Assembly (NCBI GenBank): GCA_031769625.1
Contig: JAUIMM010000483.1
Span: 6,020,001 to 6,084,000, forward strand
Reading direction: 5' to 3'
From: Taudactylus pleione
Taxonomy: Eukaryota > Chordata > Amphibia > Anura > Myobatrachidae
DNA length: 64,000 bases
The position numbers were made by a program, and so were the translations under genes. Numbering within the stretch: the first letter of the stretch is position 1; each line of letters begins with the position of its first letter. The notes under the pieces are model-generated. The model made no database searches and was not told the DNA's origin. It saw nothing but the letters and a program-made list of their open reading frames with translations. Below, piece after piece: positions 19,273 to 30,356 of the stretch.

Positions 19273-20163
19273 TGGTTTGTTTATTATTGTTTATTTATAT
19301 AGTGCCACCTTAGTACATAGAGCTGTACAGAGTATATGTCGTTATTCACATCAGCCCCTGCCCCGTTGGAGCTTGCAGTCTAAAATCCCTAACACAGAGA
19401 CCCACACTCTAGGGTCCTTAATGTCAGCAGCCAATTAACCTACCAGCAGTGTCGCCGTAAAGGCGGTGCGGGCCACACCTGGGTGTCACCCGCCGAGGGG
19501 TGACAACAAAGTGCCGACTCCTCCTCAGTGACAGGAGCTGCACTGTAGCATTACGTGCAGCACTTAGCTCCTGACACAGTGAGGGAGCTGGTACTGCACA
19601 CAGAGTGGTCCCCTGGGGGCAGACCCATGGAGTGACTAATATGGGGGTGTGGCCCACAAGGCCACGCCCCTACCCACGAGGCCACACCTTTTCCCCCAGG
19701 CGCACTACAACCCTCACTACACCGGGTGTCACCACGGGGATGGACACCACTGCCTACCAGCATGCTATTTGAGCATGACAGGAAGCCGTAGCACCCAGAG
19801 GAAACTCACATAAGCATGGCAAGGACATACAAACTCCACACAGATCTTACTTGACTACAGAGAGCAGACGGGAGGAGTCGTGTTGACATGGTGATATCAC
19901 TGTGACCCCTCTGCTTATTGCTGAGATTTGCAGCATCAAGCAGAGAGGGGGAGAGGGGGGGACCACACTGACACAATTCACCACAAATCACGTCATAAGC
20001 CCCAGCACCACACGCTTCACTGGCCAACTATTTTTGGAGTTCAGGAGAGTTACATATTTCTGGAGGTATAGGTGACTAAGTCACATATAGGGCTCTGGTT
20101 GGCATCAAAGCCATAACCCCAGCACTGTGAGGCAGCAATGCGACCACTACGCCACTCTGCTGC
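19273..20163 (-). mobile_element. tRNA-headed SINE, interrupted
   Basis: Read on the minus strand. The head at 20163-20088 has an A-box-like TGGCGTAGTGG (20144-20154) and a degraded B box GGCTTTGATGCC (20101-20112). The body (ATCTGTGTGGAGTTTGTATG, then GTGGCACTATATAAATAA toward the end) is the body and tail of a widespread vertebrate SINE type, recognised from general knowledge. It is split by a hAT-type element at 19447-19752, and by roughly 240 bp of unrelated DNA at about 19,847-20,087. It cannot be an active tRNA gene; the promoter is damaged. Confidence 0.75.
19447..19752. mobile_element. hAT-type element inside the SINE
   Basis: A 306-bp insertion beginning CAGTGTCGCCG and ending GGACACCACTG. 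The 8-mer CCTACCAG of the SINE is duplicated exactly on both sides (19439-19446 and 19753-19760). The CAGTG terminus and the 8-bp duplication are typical of hAT elements. The interior is GC-rich with GTGTCACC and GGCCACACC repeats and has no transposase. Confidence 0.9.
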
Positions 20164-20165
20164 CC

Positions 20166-21660
20166 AACGTCTATAAATTTGTCCACTTTTTGTTACATAC
20201 AGATGTGTCCACATTTTGAATTGCACCAAATAGCCCTGGTTGGCTCGCCACAGTCTTTGCTACTTAGCTGCGCCAAGCAAAAAGTATGAAAGTACGGCAA
20301 TCACTACCTTTGGCGGAGCGTCTAAGTCACGTCAAGCATCTCGCCCCATATGGCACAAACATACTAGGTGAATGAGGACATATCTGTAGCACATAGTATG
20401 AAAAAAACAGAGGTTCTCCGGAAAGCCATTCATCCAGGAGAAAACATTCTTTGGCTTATTCCAGGCTCCACAAGAGATAAGCTCCAATATGAGGATGAAG
20501 TTGGTCTGGAGTGAAGTCTGTCTTGGAAGCTGAATCATGTTTTTCAGATTAGAGTGCATGCTCTTGGTCTGGAATTCTCCATATGGCATATAGAGTAAAC
20601 AGTATAACGCTGGTGGAACTGGTTTGCTTTTAATAGCTACTGTTCTAGAGATTTACATACATGAGAGTCTCCTCCTTGCCCAGGGAGCACCATATGGCAA
20701 TCACACTGTAATTTTCTTTTCCTCCTATACAGGCACAGAGAGAGACAGGTCAGGGAGTTGGAGACAAATTACTTTACTTTGTAACCTGATGAAACGAGAG
20801 GCCCTCCGGATCTTTACTTACGAAATGCTTAAGAAATAAAAGCAATAGGAAAGTGGGTCTACGTACAAAACAATCCCGTCTTTCAAAGCCAAAAAGTGTT
20901 AATTAAAAGCTACAGTATGTCTATAGCATTAGAGAATATCTGTGCGGCGGATTATGTATTAATATAGTGCAGGTCTGGCGGGAAGAGAGAAAGTCTCATT
21001 AAATGTATATAAAGAGAGAACACAAAGGCAGAATGTTGATATCGGATATTCAGGATCATGCACTAATGCTGAGTGGTTGCTATTGGCTACATCACATCGG
21101 TGCTTGTTGTACCATCCTTCATTTGCCTACTTTTAGGTTTGGGACGTGCACGTTTTGTAGGGGATAACTTTAATTTTTCTTTTTAGTTTACTAATCTGAA
21201 TTTTAGTTTTTAAGTCTATGACGTAGGAACAAATGGGCAGAATTGGGGTGACAATATGTTTTTTCAAGATAACATTTTGGTTTTTTTGCACTTTTTTTTG
21301 CAATATTTACGCATTTTCTCCAAATCCGTTACTTTGCCCAATATGTAATCAGTTGGCTCTCCAGCATATTAAATAAGTTTTCTTTACTTTGCAAGAACAC
21401 GACAGGCTGTATTTCTTTATTTTTCAACATTTTAAAGTTATAAGGTTTCTTGTTTTTTGTTTTTTATGTTTTATTTGAACGTATTGTAGGAGGACCATGG
21501 TTTGTTTGATGGGTTTCCTGTCTAAAGGATTTTGTGTAAATGATTCTAATCAAAACCCTTCAATTAGATCCTGACATTGGTGGATTAAGACGGTCTTGGG
21601 ACTTGGGATGTATGTAGATCATGGGTGCCCAAGTGATGTGACTACATGTTAAACAGGGAT
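20166..21660. other. No recognisable feature
   Basis: AT-rich, with T-runs near 21,260-21,300 and 21,440. An 85-residue minus-strand frame (20332-20589) and a 71-residue plus-strand frame (20624-20839) show no recognisable family. A GTGGTTGCTATTGGC phrase near 21,074 may be a scrap of the foldback family. Confidence 0.4.
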
Positions 21661-21679
21661 GTAGTCTGGAAGCCGACTG

Positions 21680-22170
21680 TCTAAATGCCGACCGCTGGCT
21701 TCCACACTGTCTAATCGCGGCGTGGTACTAATGACAGACGTCGAAAACTGGACGCCTGTCATTAACCATACTCCGGAAGACCGACGCCCGGCATACCGAA
21801 CGAAGGTAAGGCGGGCGCCAGGCGCTCACAGCCGCGGCGGGGGCAGGGATAGGTTTAGGGCTCCCGGGGGGACTTAGGGTTAGGCACCCCCCTGGGAGGG
21901 TTAAGTTTAGGCTAGAGGAAGGGGGGGTTAATTAGGGTTATGCTCCCAGGGGATGGTTAGGGTTAGGCACCCCCCCCCCCCGGGGACTTAGGTTTAGGCA
22001 GCGGGTAAGGGGGGGTTAGGTTTAGGCACTTAGAGGGGGGATTAGGGTTAGGCACTTGGGGAGGAGGTTAGGGTTAGGCACCCCTAAGGGAGGGTTAGGG
22101 GGTAGAATTAGGTTAGCAATACTTACCTTAGGGATGATCGGGATCTTCACCCTTGCCGGGCTGCTGCTGT
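21680..22170 (-). repeat. Transposon-like block with telomere-like minisatellite
   Basis: A G-rich minisatellite (about 21,845-22,105; GGGTTAGGCAC phrases spaced by G-runs such as CCCCCGGGG) lies between GCCGACGCC-type motifs on the left and GGGATCTTCACC / TGTCGGGATTTG on the right. On the minus strand AAGGTAAGTA (22120-22129) stands directly before the minisatellite, as in the related blocks at 2431, 6355 and 10020. Confidence 0.55.
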
Positions 22171-22189
22171 CGGGATTTGTAGTAGGTAA

Positions 22190-22544
22190 TACCTACTACA
22201 CCCGTTAGACATCCATGCCATACAATGCAGGTCCATATCCACTTGTCACACATTATACCCAAAACCTTTTCTCCCCTCTTCGCATATGTCCGTCACAAGC
22301 TCTCGAATTGTCATCTGTCATAAGGGAAACAGGGAGTAAAATGATACGAGGGGAGAAGGGGGAGGAGAATAAATGACCACCTCAATTTTTACTGGTCACA
22401 TATGCTGCTCTTCCATTATCCCATTGTTATGTGTACCCCAAATTCCTACCCGCTTTGCTGCCCAGTGGAGGAAGGCTCCAGACTCCCAGCTCTATTGTTC
22501 TGACTTGGAACAAAGACAGGACAAAGACTTTTGTAGGATGGCCT
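22190..22544. other. No recognisable feature
   Basis: Unassigned DNA upstream of the transposase remnant. Frames here do not match the N-terminal half of a Tc1-type transposase. Confidence 0.35.
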
Positions 22545-22545
22545 G

Positions 22546-23238
22546 GTGTCAACAAGTGCAGCAAAGAAGCCACTTCTCCCCAGGAAACACATCGGGGACA
22601 GACTGATATTCTGCAAAAGGTACAGGGATTGGACTGCTGAGGACTGGAGTAAAGTTATTTTCTCTGAAGAATCCCCTTTCAGATTGTTTGGGGCATCTGG
22701 AAAAACAGTTGCTTGGAGGAGGAAAGGTGAGCTCTACTATCAGTCCTGTGTCATACCAACAGTAAAGCATCCTGAGACCATTCATGTGTGGGGTTGCTTC
22801 TCAGTCAAGGGAGTGGGATCACTCACAATTTTGCCTAAGAACACAGCCATGAATAAAGAATGGTACCAAAACATTCTCCAAGAGCAACTTCTCCCAACCA
22901 TCCAAGAACAGTTTGGTGAGGAACAATGCCTTTTCCAGCATGATGGAGCACCTTGCCATAAGAAAAAAGTGATAGCTAAGCGGCTCAGAGAAGAGAACAT
23001 CGAAATTTTGGGTCCATGGCCAGGAAACTCCCCAGACCTTAATCCCATTGAGAACTTGTGGTCAATCCTCAAAAGGCGGGTGGACAAACAAAAACCCACA
23101 AATTCTGACAAATTCCAAGCATTGATTAGGCAAGAATGAGCGGCCATCTGTCAGTATGTGGCCCAGAAGGTGATTGACAGCAGGCCAGGGCGAATTGCAG
23201 AGGTCTTGAAAAAGAAGGGTCAACACTGCAAATATTGA
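22546..23238 (+). pseudogene. Tc1/mariner-type transposase, truncated pseudogene
   Basis: Catalytic part of a Tc1-like transposase, which cuts and pastes its own element by a DDE mechanism. In the frame from 22,546 the family-like part begins about residue 8 (KKPLLPRKHIGDRL). The DNA-binding N-terminal half is absent. Visible are VIFSEESPF, where the first catalytic Asp is Glu; HVWGCF; QHDGAPCH with the second Asp; and SPDLNPIENLW with the final Glu. I count 35 residues between the second Asp and the Glu, a DD35E spacing. A stop (TGA at 23137-23139) replaces a probable Trp. The frame then runs on through VAQKVIDS, GRIAEVLKKKG and HCKY to TGA at 23,236-23,238. Homology ends about 14 bases later and no inverted repeats remain. 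Not functional. Confidence 0.9.
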
Positions 23239-23249
23239 CTCTTTGCATA

Positions 23250-23430
23250 AACTGGCTCCTGACTGCTCAGCACACGTGTGAAATGTCAGGAGTCGGCAGC
23301 CAATCAGCGGCCGCTAACTGTAGAGCAGCCGCTGATTGTCTCCGGCTCCTGACAGTTCCCATGTGGGCTGGTCAGTCAGTCAGGAGCCAGTTAGCGGTGT
23401 ATGTGGTCACACACATACATCGCTAATGTA
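23250..23430. repeat. Inverted-repeat segment with ACTGGCTCCTGACTG ends
   Basis: ACTGGCTCCTGACTG (from 23,251) is complementary to CAGTCAGGAGCCAGT (ending 23,392). Between them are CAGCCAATCAGCGGCCGC and CAGCCGCTGATTGTC, another inverted pair. The adjacent AGCGGTGTATGTG / CACATACATCGCT (near 23,393-23,424) forms a further hairpin. It begins exactly where the transposase homology stops. Confidence 0.6.
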
Positions 23431-23728
23431 AGTGTATGGTCCGGGTGCTGGTTTGTTTTTATTTCCAAGACCAGAGGATGCTACGGAGACCGACGCCAGG
23501 ATGGAGGTGAGTATAGGATCTTTTTCTACAGGTACTCCCATTGGATTTCTACTTGGGGAAGTGGACCGATCTTCGGGCAGCAGGTAAATATGTGTGAGTG
23601 GAATAGGTAGGTGTATGTAATAAAGTAATATTTACTACAGTGTGTGTGTGATGTGGTTAGTTGGCTATTGGCTGGGATGTCCCTTTGATAAGGTCCCCTG
23701 GCTGGGGCATTACACCCCGGCCAGATTT

Positions 23729-23945
23729 GAGTCCGGTGCTGGTTTTAAAATTAGGAGGACCCCTACACAATCCCCCCCCCTCTATTTTTAAAACCAGGAA
23801 TGGCTCAGCAGCCCAGTGCTGGTTCATAAAACCTTACTAGTTTTTTACCCTGTATTTTTAGGAACCAGGACTGGCTGAGCAGTCCGGGGCTGGTTAAGCT
23901 TTTTGTGGGGGGGACCCTACTTAATTTTTTTTTTTCATAATTACC
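23729..23945 (+). repeat. Three diverged tandem units of about 70-78 bp
   Basis: Each unit opens with a GTCCGGTGCTGGTT, GCCCAGTGCTGGTT or GTCCGGGGCTGGTT phrase and contains an A/T-rich middle. The first two end in AAACCAGGAATGGCTCAGCA or GAACCAGGACTGGCTGAGCA. GACCCCTAC and GACCCTACTTAA recur. Likely a fragment of a dispersed repeat; not coding. Confidence 0.6.
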
Positions 23946-24737
23946 TTTTTTTTAACAGGTACAACACAGAAGCAGCCTTCTCACTGATATGTGCAGGCTG
24001 CTTGGTCGGGAGAGTTTGGCAAAGAGAAATCACTGCAAACTCAGGTGAGTAATCTCAAATAACGCGCTACTCGGGAGATATCTCGATCTGCTTCAGCATC
24101 GGAAAACTCACTCTCAGCTAAACTCACTTCTTAGTAAAATTTGTGAGTTTCAGAAGCATCAAATCACCCGAGTTTCGGCGATGCAAATCGAGTTGAAAAA
24201 AAAAACTCGATCAGACTCGATTCTTAGTAAATTTACCACTAAGTATTTATTATTTCCTTTGATTTCTGGCTGAGCAAGTTTATACAGAAGCATCTTTCCC
24301 ACTGTGTTGCTTAAATAGCAGCTATTTTTTTATTCACATTCTTTAAACTTTTCATCACACTACACTATTTTTTGTAAATATAAACCTCTTTTTGATATTT
24401 TGCTTCTATATCACCCTATTATAGGGCTCATGTTTACCAAAGTGAAGGAGCAATATATGCCTGTGATAATATCTATTGTTTTGGAAACCTGACTTTTAAG
24501 CTATTTAATAAAGTATAGAAATTTTAATTATTTTGGTTTGTGGAAGGGAGGAGTGCACCCAATCTATAGCTGATTACCTTTTTTTCCTTTGTGAATAGAC
24601 TGTATATTTCTGAATCAGTGGGTAGAACCAAATTATTGTATCATTTAAGTACTTTCATTTTGAATTATGATACTGACTTCCTTTAGAACTTTCATAATTG
24701 TACTGTCCTGGTGTGGGAATCCTTCCATTTGATTGCA
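23946..24737. other. No recognisable feature
   Basis: AT-rich. It includes several ACTCGAT or ACTCACTT phrases around 24,060-24,230 that pair weakly with one another and may be the end of the preceding repeat. No gene recognised. Confidence 0.4.
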
Positions 24738-26048
24738 CAGCCTAATACTAACCAATACCTAATCCTAGCCACAGCCTAACCGAAACCTCAGCCTAACTCT
24801 AGCCACAGCTTAACCCTAGTGACAGCCTAACCCTAGTGATAGCCTAACTCTAGCCACAGCCTAGCTCTAGCCCCAGCCTAACTCTAGCCACAGCCTAACC
24901 CTAGCCAAAGCTTAACCCTAGACACAGCCTAACTCTAGCCACAGCTTAACCCTAGTGACAGCCTAACCCTAGTGATAGCCTAACTCTAGCCACAGCTTAA
25001 CCCTAGCCACAGCCTAACCCTAGCCACAGCTTTACTCTAGCCACAGCTTAACCCTAGCCACAGCCTAACTCTAGCCACAGTTTAACCCTAGTCACAACCT
25101 AACCCTAGCCACAGCCTAACTCTAGCCACAGCCTAACCCTAACCCTAGCCACAGCTTAACCCTAACCCTAGCGACAGCCTAACTCTAGCCACAGCCTAAC
25201 CGAAACCTCAGCCTAACTCTAGCCACAGCTTAACCCTAGTGACAGCCTAACCCTAGTGATAGCCTAACTCTAGCCACAGCCTAGCTCTAGCCCCAGCCTA
25301 ACTCTAGCCACAGCCTAACGCTAGCCAAAGCTTAACCCTAGACACAGCCTAACTCTAGCCACAGCTTAACCCTAGTGATAGCCTAACTCTAGCCACAGCT
25401 TAACCCTAGCCACAGCCTAACCCTAGCCACAGCTTTGCTCTAGCCACAGCTTAACCCTAGCCACAGCCTAACTCTAGCCACAGCTTAACCCTAGTCACAA
25501 CCTAACCCTAGCGACAGCCTAACTCTAGCCACAGCCTAACCCTAGCCACAGCTTAACCCTAACCCTAGCCACAGCCTAACTCTAGCCACTGCTCAACCCT
25601 AGTCACAGCGAACCCTAGCGACAGCCTAACTCTAGCCACAGCCTAACTCTAGCCACAGCCTAACCCTAGCCACAGCCTAACTCTAGCCACAGCCTAACCC
25701 TAGTCACAGCCTAACCCTAGCGACAGCCTAACCCTAGCCACAGATTACCTCTAGCCACAGCCTAAGCCTAGCCACAGATTAACTCTAGCCACAGCCTACC
25801 CTAGTCACAGCCTAACCCTAGCGACAGCCTAACCCTAGCCACAGATTAACTCTAGCCACAGCCTAACCCTAGCGACAGCCTAACTCTAGCCACAGCCTAA
25901 CCCTAGCCACAGATTAACTCTAGCCACAGCCTAACCCTAGCGACAGCCTAACTCTAGCCACAGCCTAACCCTAGCCACAGATTAACTCTAGCCACAGCTT
26001 AACCCTAAAACTAGCCACAGCGTAACCCTAAATGCAGTCTAATCCTAA
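24738..26048. repeat. 17-bp CCTAACCCTAGCCACAG minisatellite
   Basis: About 1.3 kb of a 17-bp unit, CCTAACCCTAGCCACAG, with recurring variants (AACTCTAG, GCTTAACC, GTGACAG, GTGATAG, GATTAACTC). The block beginning CCGAAACCTCAGCC at 24,780 is repeated 420 bp later at 25,200 in the same variant order, so part of the array was duplicated as a unit. Extra CCCTAA hexamers near 25,140-25,165 make the spacing 12 bp more than 24 whole units. The plus strand is C-rich, opposite to the big array at 30.6 kb. Confidence 0.92.
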
Positions 26049-26200
26049 TATGAACATTCTGCCTATCGCCATTCACAATGTCTACATTATGACAATGTCA
26101 GCATTATGTCCATGTCGACATTGTGAATGGCACCATTCAGACCATGTTGTCATTCAGGTGCCGAAATTCTGAATGTCAACATAATGACTTCATACCGGAT
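26049..26200. repeat. GTCGAC/ATTGTGAATG inverted-repeat flank
   Basis: Contains ATTCACAATGTC and GACATTGTGAATGG, which are complementary, with CATTATGACAATGTC and GTCAACATAATGAC nearby. It looks like the structured end of the element carrying the 17-bp minisatellite, comparable to the GTCGAC-rich ends at 4023 and 4815. Confidence 0.5.
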
Positions 26201-26263
26201 GTGCTCACAGACACCTACACTATCGTAGAACAAAAAACGGGCTACATCGTCATATTGAAACTA

Positions 26264-26806
26264 TGATCCTGATTCACAGAGCCGCATGCAGCCACGGAGT
26301 TGAGCAATTTTTTGCTACTGCACATGTGCGAAAATCCCTAAAAACTCCTATGGCGCATGCATCATACAGAGCGTCCGCACAAAGACGTTAATTCAATTGA
26401 GGCGCACAATATCAGAAATGTCTTCGAAAAGTGCTGGGCGTTCCTGTGCAGTGACTGGGAGGTGGGCTATACAGACGCATAGAGATGGTCTGTCTTATGG
26501 GCGTGTTATGGGCGTGTCACAGAACTGGTTACGTACTCAACCGCTCCATAGTTAATGTTGGAGGGCCATATCTGCAGCTACCATAGGGCTGGTGCAAGTT
26601 TTGATGATGCGACCGATGGTGGCGTCTAATAATGCACCATGAGGTATAACAATGCCTATATGTGCAGGGGTGTCTCAGGGCTTGCACAGTCAGACGCATG
26701 GTTGTACACCAGGGAAAGGCTTTGTAGCTGCATTTGCATAAAGTCGCAGACGGACGGCCGCCAAAAGACGCAGCCGCATCTCCGCCCACTTCTGAATCAG
26801 CAGTAC
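26264..26806. mobile_element. Non-autonomous element related to 5578-6142
   Basis: Starts GATCCTGATTCACAGAGCCG and ends CTTCTGAATCAGCAG. The interior has GGAGTTGAGCAATTTTTTGC, GCAGTGACTGGGAGG, GGGCGTGTTATGGGCGTGTC and TGTCTCAGGGCTTGCAC, all matched in order in the copy at 5578. About 540 bp without a credible gene. Target duplication not defined. Confidence 0.6.
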
Positions 26807-27044
26807 CTTCAATGAACTAAAATAATCTTGTTCTACGTCATTGTCCAACTGTTTAACGGTCACTGTCGGGTTCCGGTTGCGAGGTTGACACTAATATGGT
26901 CGACACTGTTTAGGCCGATACTAACTGGTCAACATTCAAACACGTGCTGCAGGTTTAGGCGCACAAATATTTCTGGTCTGACATTTTTTCACGACTTACA
27001 CTTTTCTGTTTCCCATTTGGACTAGAGATTATCTGTGCTGCATT

Positions 27045-28004
27045 ATGTTCTCACATCGACACAATAGATTGTCCTTATTTGAAAATGCATTTAAGGGGAA
27101 TGATGATTCGATTGTACTTGTGGATGAAAGTCTGGATACTTTAATGAAAAAATTAGAAAACACATTATTACGGGAAAATCGTATTTGGTGGGAGACAGTA
27201 ACTCTTGAGAGATATGCCGCCCACCAATTAATCCCTAAGGGCTTAAAAATACAAGAAAAAGCCTCCTTTTCTTTAGCAAATGATGAATTCAAAAGAAAAT
27301 GGGAGAATATTCTCCAGACTTGCTCCTTCTCTCTAATGAATTTGATTATAGATGACAGACGTAATGATTTAAAAACATTAGAGGAAGAAATCAACTCCTA
27401 TAGGGAGTTGGTCACCCCGTTTATGAATTCACCTGAATATAAAGAATTAGAGAAAAGGGTGGAATATAGTTTAAAGAAGAATGAAAGGATGTTGATGGAT
27501 CGGAAGGTCAAAAAATTCAATAGAGATAGATACATGCATGAATTGGGGGATGAGTTAGAAAACATTATATTGGAAGGGGGAGGACCCAAGAAAGATAGTA
27601 CTGAAGTGAATTACAGCGAAAATAACAACCGAATGATTCCCCCCTCAAAAAGAACCAATGAAAAATTTAGGGACTTTGGTGGGTGTGGTTTTGGGACACC
27701 TTTGATTGGAAAAGGAGGGGGTGTGAATAAAAATACTCATGCTAGAAATATTATTAGATCTCCATATAGATGGGAACAAAAATCCCAATCAAAGATAAGA
27801 TCTAATCAAAATTGGAGAAATTATAAAACAACCAACAGGGACCAGGGGTTTGGCCCGAGGTATGGAAATAGAGATCGGGGGAATACCCCACCCCCAAATA
27901 GACAAATATCTCTCAGTAATCGCTTTCAGAGTTTGTCAGAGGAGAGACCCCACCTATCATCACGTTTTTTATTCCGGGAGAGAGGAGAATACCACAGACG
28001 TTAA
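27045..28004 (+). pseudogene. Penelope-like element, N-terminal part of polyprotein
   Basis: A 319-residue open frame immediately upstream of the reverse transcriptase frame. It is rich in charged residues and likely helical in the first 190 residues (KLENTLLRENRIWWETVTLE, KTLEEEINSYRELV). The C-terminal 130 are Arg/Asn/Gly-rich and low complexity (NRDRGNTPPPNRQ). I recognise this arrangement, an uncharacterised helical region plus basic linker before the transcriptase, from amphibian Penelope-like proteins. The transcriptase frame is already open upstream of its first Met back to about 27,990, so the two were probably one polyprotein split by a frameshift near 27,970-27,990. Function of this region is unknown; nucleic-acid binding would fit the basic tail. 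Confidence 0.65.
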
Positions 28005-28102
28005 GAATCAGGGGATGTAGGGGGGATAGAAAAAAGAAAAACAATGTAAGGAAAAAAAGAAAAAAGAAAAAAGAGACATCTATTAGCGATAATGATAAGG
28101 AT

Positions 28103-30136
28103 ATGGAAGCTCCACAAGAAAAATGCAAAATCAAAATTTTTAACCTTAGTACTCATTTATTATCATCAGAGGAAATAAAAGTGTTGGAAAAGGGTTTGAA
28201 ATATGCCCCCTCAGTATCATTGAATAAATTTTCCACGTTTATAGATTTAAATAAATATATACGTAAATTATCTATAAAAAAAAAAATTCTCATGAAAAAT
28301 GAAGACAACACAGGTGTCAATGACTGCATTGAAAGAACACCTTTTAAGCCCAAATCAATCTTCAATCCCGCCCATGTAAAAAGTAATTATGTGGATACAT
28401 TCTACAAAATGGTATATGATGATATTGTAACTATGGATACTAAGAAATACACAAAGAATTTAACGTATAAGGAACGACAAGCCCTAAGAGGTTTAGAATT
28501 GAATATGGATATTGTCATCAAACCCACCGATAAGGGTGGGGGGGTGGTTATTCTCGACAGAGGAGCATATGAGGGAGAAGTACTGAGGCAAATAGATGAT
28601 AGAGTCACGTACCACAGACTTAGAACAGACCCTACTCAAGGAATTTTTGAAAAATTGAAAGCCCTTCTAGAGAAATATAGAAAGGATGGTATATTGGAGG
28701 ATCAGGAGGAAAATTTTTTATATAATCCGGAACCAGTGATCCCTATTATTTGTGTATTACCAAAAATCCACAAAGACCCCCTGCATCCACCGGGGAGACC
28801 GTTTGTGTCCGGAATAGACTCTACAACCTCAAATTTGTCAGAGTTCATCGATTATTATTTACAGCCCCTAGTCAAAAAGAATCGATCACATTTAAAGGAC
28901 ACTAGAGATTTTTTGAACTTGTTAGAAAAAATTGAATGGGAAGAGGATTATATAATGGTTACGGCTGATGTAAAATCGCTGTATACGATTATTAACCATC
29001 AGGACGGAATAAGGGCGGTTACAAAAAGTCTTGAGGACAGTCATATTAGTCAAGGTCTACAAGAATTCTTAATTGAAAGCGTCAACTTCATTCTAACGAA
29101 TAACTATTTTGTTTTCAACGACGTCTTTTATCTTCAGAAGATCGGGACAGCGATGGGCACCAGGTTCACTCCGAGTTATGCTAATTTGTTCATGGGGCAA
29201 TGGGAGAATTACAGTATTTGGAACAACAACCCTTTCAGAGCGAACCTGGTGTCCTGGTCGAGATATATTGATGGCGTCTTTTTTATTTGTAAGGGTGGTA
29301 ACACCATTTTAGAGGAATTTTTTACTTATCTTAACACTAATCTTTTAAACATTGAATTCTCTTTTACACATAGTGTCAGTTCGATCAATTTTTTAGATAT
29401 ATCAGTTGAGGTACGGGAGAATACCTTATGTACCATGAATTACTCAAAACCTACTGATTCACATGCTTATATCCAGATGGGAAGTTGCCATCATGCTAAT
29501 TGGCTGAAAGCAATCCCAGGAGGACAGTTGAGACGACTCAAGAGAAACTGTTCTGACCCCATAACCTATGATGAACAAGCTAAAGTGATGCAAAAAAATT
29601 TTTTAGCATCAGGGTATCCTCTACAGAGAATTGAAGATACCATCGAAGAAGTAAAAAATATACCTAGAGAGCATCTATTAAAACAAGATGTAGGGAAAAG
29701 GGACACCCCATCACAATTGGATTGGGCTTTTGTGACTTCGTTCAATAGCCAACACAACAAACTAGAAAAATGTTTAAGGAAACATTGGGGAATTTTGAAG
29801 AAAGACCCCGTTATAGGTCCCCATCTTCCCTTGATACCAAAATGTATCTATAGGAGGGCTCCCAATATAGGCTCTCATTTGGTTAAAAGTGCATTACCTA
29901 AAAAGAAGGAAAACATAGGTATTAAATCCAAGGGATTTTTCAGATGCGGGACGTGCATAGGCTGTAGGGGCATTAAGGGTGATGGACAGAGCAAAATTAG
30001 TAAGGTAACTATTAATGACAATGAAATCTCCATTAAAGACTTCATAACAAGTAATACTAAAAATGTAATTTATGCAATTGAATGTAGTTGCCATCTTTTT
30101 TATATAGGTAGAACTTTCCCGGCCCCTGAAAGTTAG
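28103..30136 (+). pseudogene. Penelope-like reverse transcriptase and GIY-YIG endonuclease, inactive
   Basis: A 677-residue frame. Family landmarks in order: IVIKPTDKGGGVVILDR (137-153), LPKIHK (219-224), RPFVSG (232-237), TADVKSLYT with the first catalytic Asp (289), IGTAMGTRFTPSYANLFM (347-364), the YxDD box (388-391), and NFLDISVE (429-436). Then a Cys cluster CGTCIGC (615-621) and the GIY-YIG start, with VIYAI (655-659) and YIGRT (667-671). Retrotransposition joins reverse transcription to endonuclease cleavage. Here the box reads YIDG, since GGC at 29273-29275 replaces the second catalytic Asp. One extra base near 30,109-30,123 throws the endonuclease out of frame after YIGRT. Both lesions inactivate this copy. 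Penelope-like identity is well supported; the closer clade (Neptune- or Poseidon-like) is a guess. Confidence 0.93.
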
Positions 30137-30356
30137 GTTAGGGGAACATTTGAGGAATGTCAGAAATGGCATGGAAACTCATGCCCTTTCAAACCATTTT
30201 AAAATACATCATAACTATAATACAGCAGACATTATACGTTTTATTGGGCTACAAAATGTAAAAGTACACTGGAGACGAAGAGATGTGGTTTCGCAATTAG
30301 GGATCCAGTCACACCGGAGCTTGGATTATTGGACACTGGGGTATTTAAGGATTTGA
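30124..30356 (+). pseudogene. Frameshifted C-terminal part of the GIY-YIG endonuclease
   Basis: Directly after the break, the alternate frame reads RLGEHLRNVRNG, then ALSNHFK and a terminal segment ending LDYWTLGYLRI. The LGEHLRN and HALSNHF phrases are what I expect after YIGRT in GIY-YIG domains of Penelope-like elements. The overlap with the preceding frame and the lack of its own start show this is the severed tail rather than a separate gene. Confidence 0.85.

Noticed and set aside
20088..20163. Functional tRNA gene
   Set aside because: A and B box similarity belongs to a SINE head; the B box is degraded and no cloverleaf with a plausible anticodon arm could be formed by eye.
22373..22545. 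N-terminal DNA-binding part of the Tc1-like transposase
   Set aside because: Frames in this stretch do not show the expected helix-turn-helix region; homology begins only around the KKPLLPRK segment.
27029..27394. 121-residue minus-strand frame opposite the Penelope-like element
   Set aside because: Shadow of the plus-strand coding frame.
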